From: Paraburkholderia ultramafica
Lineage (GTDB): Bacteria > Pseudomonadota > Gammaproteobacteria > Burkholderiales > Burkholderiaceae
NCBI RefSeq assembly: GCF_902859915.1
Contig: NZ_CADIKK010000001.1
Coordinates: 62,001-126,000, forward strand
DNA length: 64,000 nt
Direction: 5' to 3'
Part shown: positions 62,854 to 64,000 of the stretch, piece after piece
Layout of the letters: each line of letters begins with the position of its first letter
How positions within the stretch are numbered: the stretch's first letter is position 1
Program-made: the position numbers and the translations under genes
Notes under the pieces: model-generated
The model's input: the letters and a program-made list of their open reading frames with translations, nothing else
Told to the model about the DNA's origin: nothing
The model's database searches: none

Positions 62854-64000
62854 ATGGAAACGAACGCATCGGCGAGCACCCACGCGCATCGCTCGCAGGC
62901 TCGCAAAGCAACGGCCAGCGGCTGGATCGGCTCGGCGCTCGAGTACTACGATTTCTTCATCTACGCTCAGGCAGCCGCCCTTATCTTCCCTCAGCTGTTC
63001 TTTCCATCGGGCAACCCGAAGATCGCGATCGTCGCGTCGCTCGCAACCTATGGCGTCGGGTACGTCGCACGGCCGATTGGCGCGCTCGTGCTCGGGCATT
63101 GGGGCGACACCCACGGCCGCAAAAACGTGTTGCTCGTCTGCATGTTCCTGATGGGTTTCTCGACGATGGCGGTCGGCTTTCTGCCCACCTACCACAGCAT
63201 CGGCATGCTTGCTCCCGCGTTGCTGGTGGTGCTCCGTCTGATTCAGGGCTTCGCCGTCGCCGGTGAAATCTCGGGCGCGAGCTCGATGATTCTCGAACAC
63301 GCGCCATTCGGACGACGCGGCTATTACGCGAGTTTCACGCTGCAAGGCGTGCAGGCCGGTCAGATTCTCGCCGCCGCAGTGTTCCTGCCGCTCGCCTACT
63401 ACATGAATGAAAGTACCTTCAACGCATGGGGCTGGCGTATTCCGTTCCTGCTCAGCGCGGTCGTGCTGATCGCCGGCTACATCATTCGCCGCGCGGTGGA
63501 CGAAACGCCCGCCTTCGAGAAGGAAGACGCCAGCGGCAACGTGCCGAAGTCGCCGATTATCGAAGCCTTCCGCTACAACTGGGGGGACATGCTGCGCGTG
63601 GTCGGCTGCTCGCTGATGAACGTGATTCCCGTCGTCGCCACCATCTTCGGCGCGGCGTACGCGGTGCAGCAGTCCTACGGCATCGGCTTTTCGAAGAGCG
63701 TCTATCTGTGGATTCCGGTGGTCGGCAACATCGTCGCCGTGCTGGTGATTCCGTACGTGGGCAATCTGTCCGACCGGATCGGCCGGCGCCTGCCGATCAT
63801 CGTCGGCGCGCTCGGCGCGGGCCTGCTCTCGTTCGCGTACCTCTACGCGATCAGTATCAAGAACGTGCCGCTCGCGATGGTCATGTCGATCCTCATGTGG
63901 GGCATCATCTATCAAGGCTATAACGCCATCTTCCCAAGTTTCTATCCGGAGCTGTTCCCGACCCGCTCGCGTGTCTCCGCAATGGCGATCGGCCAGAACA
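62854..64000 (+). CDS. MHS-family MFS metabolite:proton symporter (partial, runs off right edge)
   Basis: 382 codons are visible from the ATG at 62854, which has an AGGAG site six bases upstream; no stop is reached. The start SGWIGSALEYYDFFIYAQAA, the loop GHWGDTHGRKNVLL between helices 2 and 3, RLIQGFAVAGEISGA and DRIGRR are those of the MHS group of the major facilitator superfamily (shikimate, citrate, alpha-ketoglutarate, proline/betaine transporters). About ten membrane helices are present. The substrate is unknown; the LysR gene next to it is likely its regulator. Confidence 0.92.
   Translation, partial: METNASASTHAHRSQARKATASGWIGSALEYYDFFIYAQAAALIFPQLFFPSGNPKIAIVASLATYGVGYVARPIGALVLGHWGDTHGRKNVLLVCMFLMGFSTMAVGFLPTYHSIGMLAPALLVVLRLIQGFAVAGEISGASSMILEHAPFGRRGYYASFTLQGVQAGQILAAAVFLPLAYYMNESTFNAWGWRIPFLLSAVVLIAGYIIRRAVDETPAFEKEDASGNVPKSPIIEAFRYNWGDMLRVVGCSLMNVIPVVATIFGAAYAVQQSYGIGFSKSVYLWIPVVGNIVAVLVIPYVGNLSDRIGRRLPIIVGALGAGLLSFAYLYAISIKNVPLAMVMSILMWGIIYQGYNAIFPSFYPELFPTRSRVSAMAIGQN

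Noticed and set aside
1..64000. CRISPR arrays, tRNA/rRNA genes, transposases, integrases or phage attachment sites
   Set aside because: I saw none. The only tandem repeats are the short ones listed, and no regularly spaced repeats or recombinase genes are present.

Overview
The window is high-GC, densely coded DNA with the gene content of a Burkholderiaceae chromosome, most likely Paraburkholderia or a close relative. The points to this are the UPF0060/DUF1289/LysE/AsnC neighbourhood, MmsA with a LysR regulator, a VTT-PAP2-LssY fusion, two acid-active peptidases and a large phosphorylation-controlled type VI secretion system (T6SS). This assignment is inference from family content; there is no rRNA marker, and I see no tRNA, CRISPR array or insertion sequence.

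Layout. 0-12.3 kb: housekeeping and accessory genes, including the edge of an exported protein, nadE, an RRM-like protein, an S10 carboxypeptidase and an S53 sedolisin separated by a duplicated REP-like element, DUF1993, YnfA, a DUF1289 protein too short for most gene finders, LysE with a divergent AsnC regulator, OsmC, and a 668-aa VTT-PAP2-LssY membrane protein. 12.3-13.9 kb: a decayed stretch holding the C-terminal remnant of a sulfotransferase and one further fragment. 13.96-18.95 kb: the most unusual locus. An acyl-thioester-reductase-like Rossmann protein (resembling cyanobacterial acyl-ACP reductase and keeping its cysteine motif) is joined in an operon to a CqsS-type membrane hybrid histidine kinase. 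A soluble receiver-kinase faces them convergently. I read this as a candidate cell-cell signalling circuit whose signal synthase is not of the known CqsA/LqsA or PhcB type. 19.3-23.6 kb: a truncated lipoprotein gene, then an ECF sigma factor, its anti-sigma factor, a catalase-like protein and a second anti-sigma paralogue.

24.1-52.8 kb: a T6SS island. About 24 kb of minus-strand genes run tssB, tssC, hcp, tagJ, tssE, tssF, tssG, clpV, a YopT/C58-like candidate effector, vgrG, DUF6931, fha, tssK, tssL (with a fused OmpA domain), tssM, tagF (with a degenerate PP2C tail), pppA and a small membrane protein, many of them overlapping by 4 bp. tssA lies convergently at the far end. Divergent from tssB is a three-gene plus-strand operon: an exported FecR-like protein, a heme-motif Tll0287-like/HAMP membrane sensor, and a soluble serine/threonine kinase. 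Together with FHA protein and PppA these form a threonine-phosphorylation switch whose sensor and kinase sit in separate genes. No TssJ or PAAR gene is visible.

53-64 kb: a DUF3455 lipoprotein, Tat-type Fe/Mn superoxide dismutase, universal stress protein, ArsR regulator with a clear operator-like inverted repeat followed by an Old Yellow Enzyme reductase, GNAT, DedA, a MarR-isochorismatase operon ending in a broken MFS gene, MmsA, a LysR regulator and a divergent MHS-family transporter that runs off the right edge.
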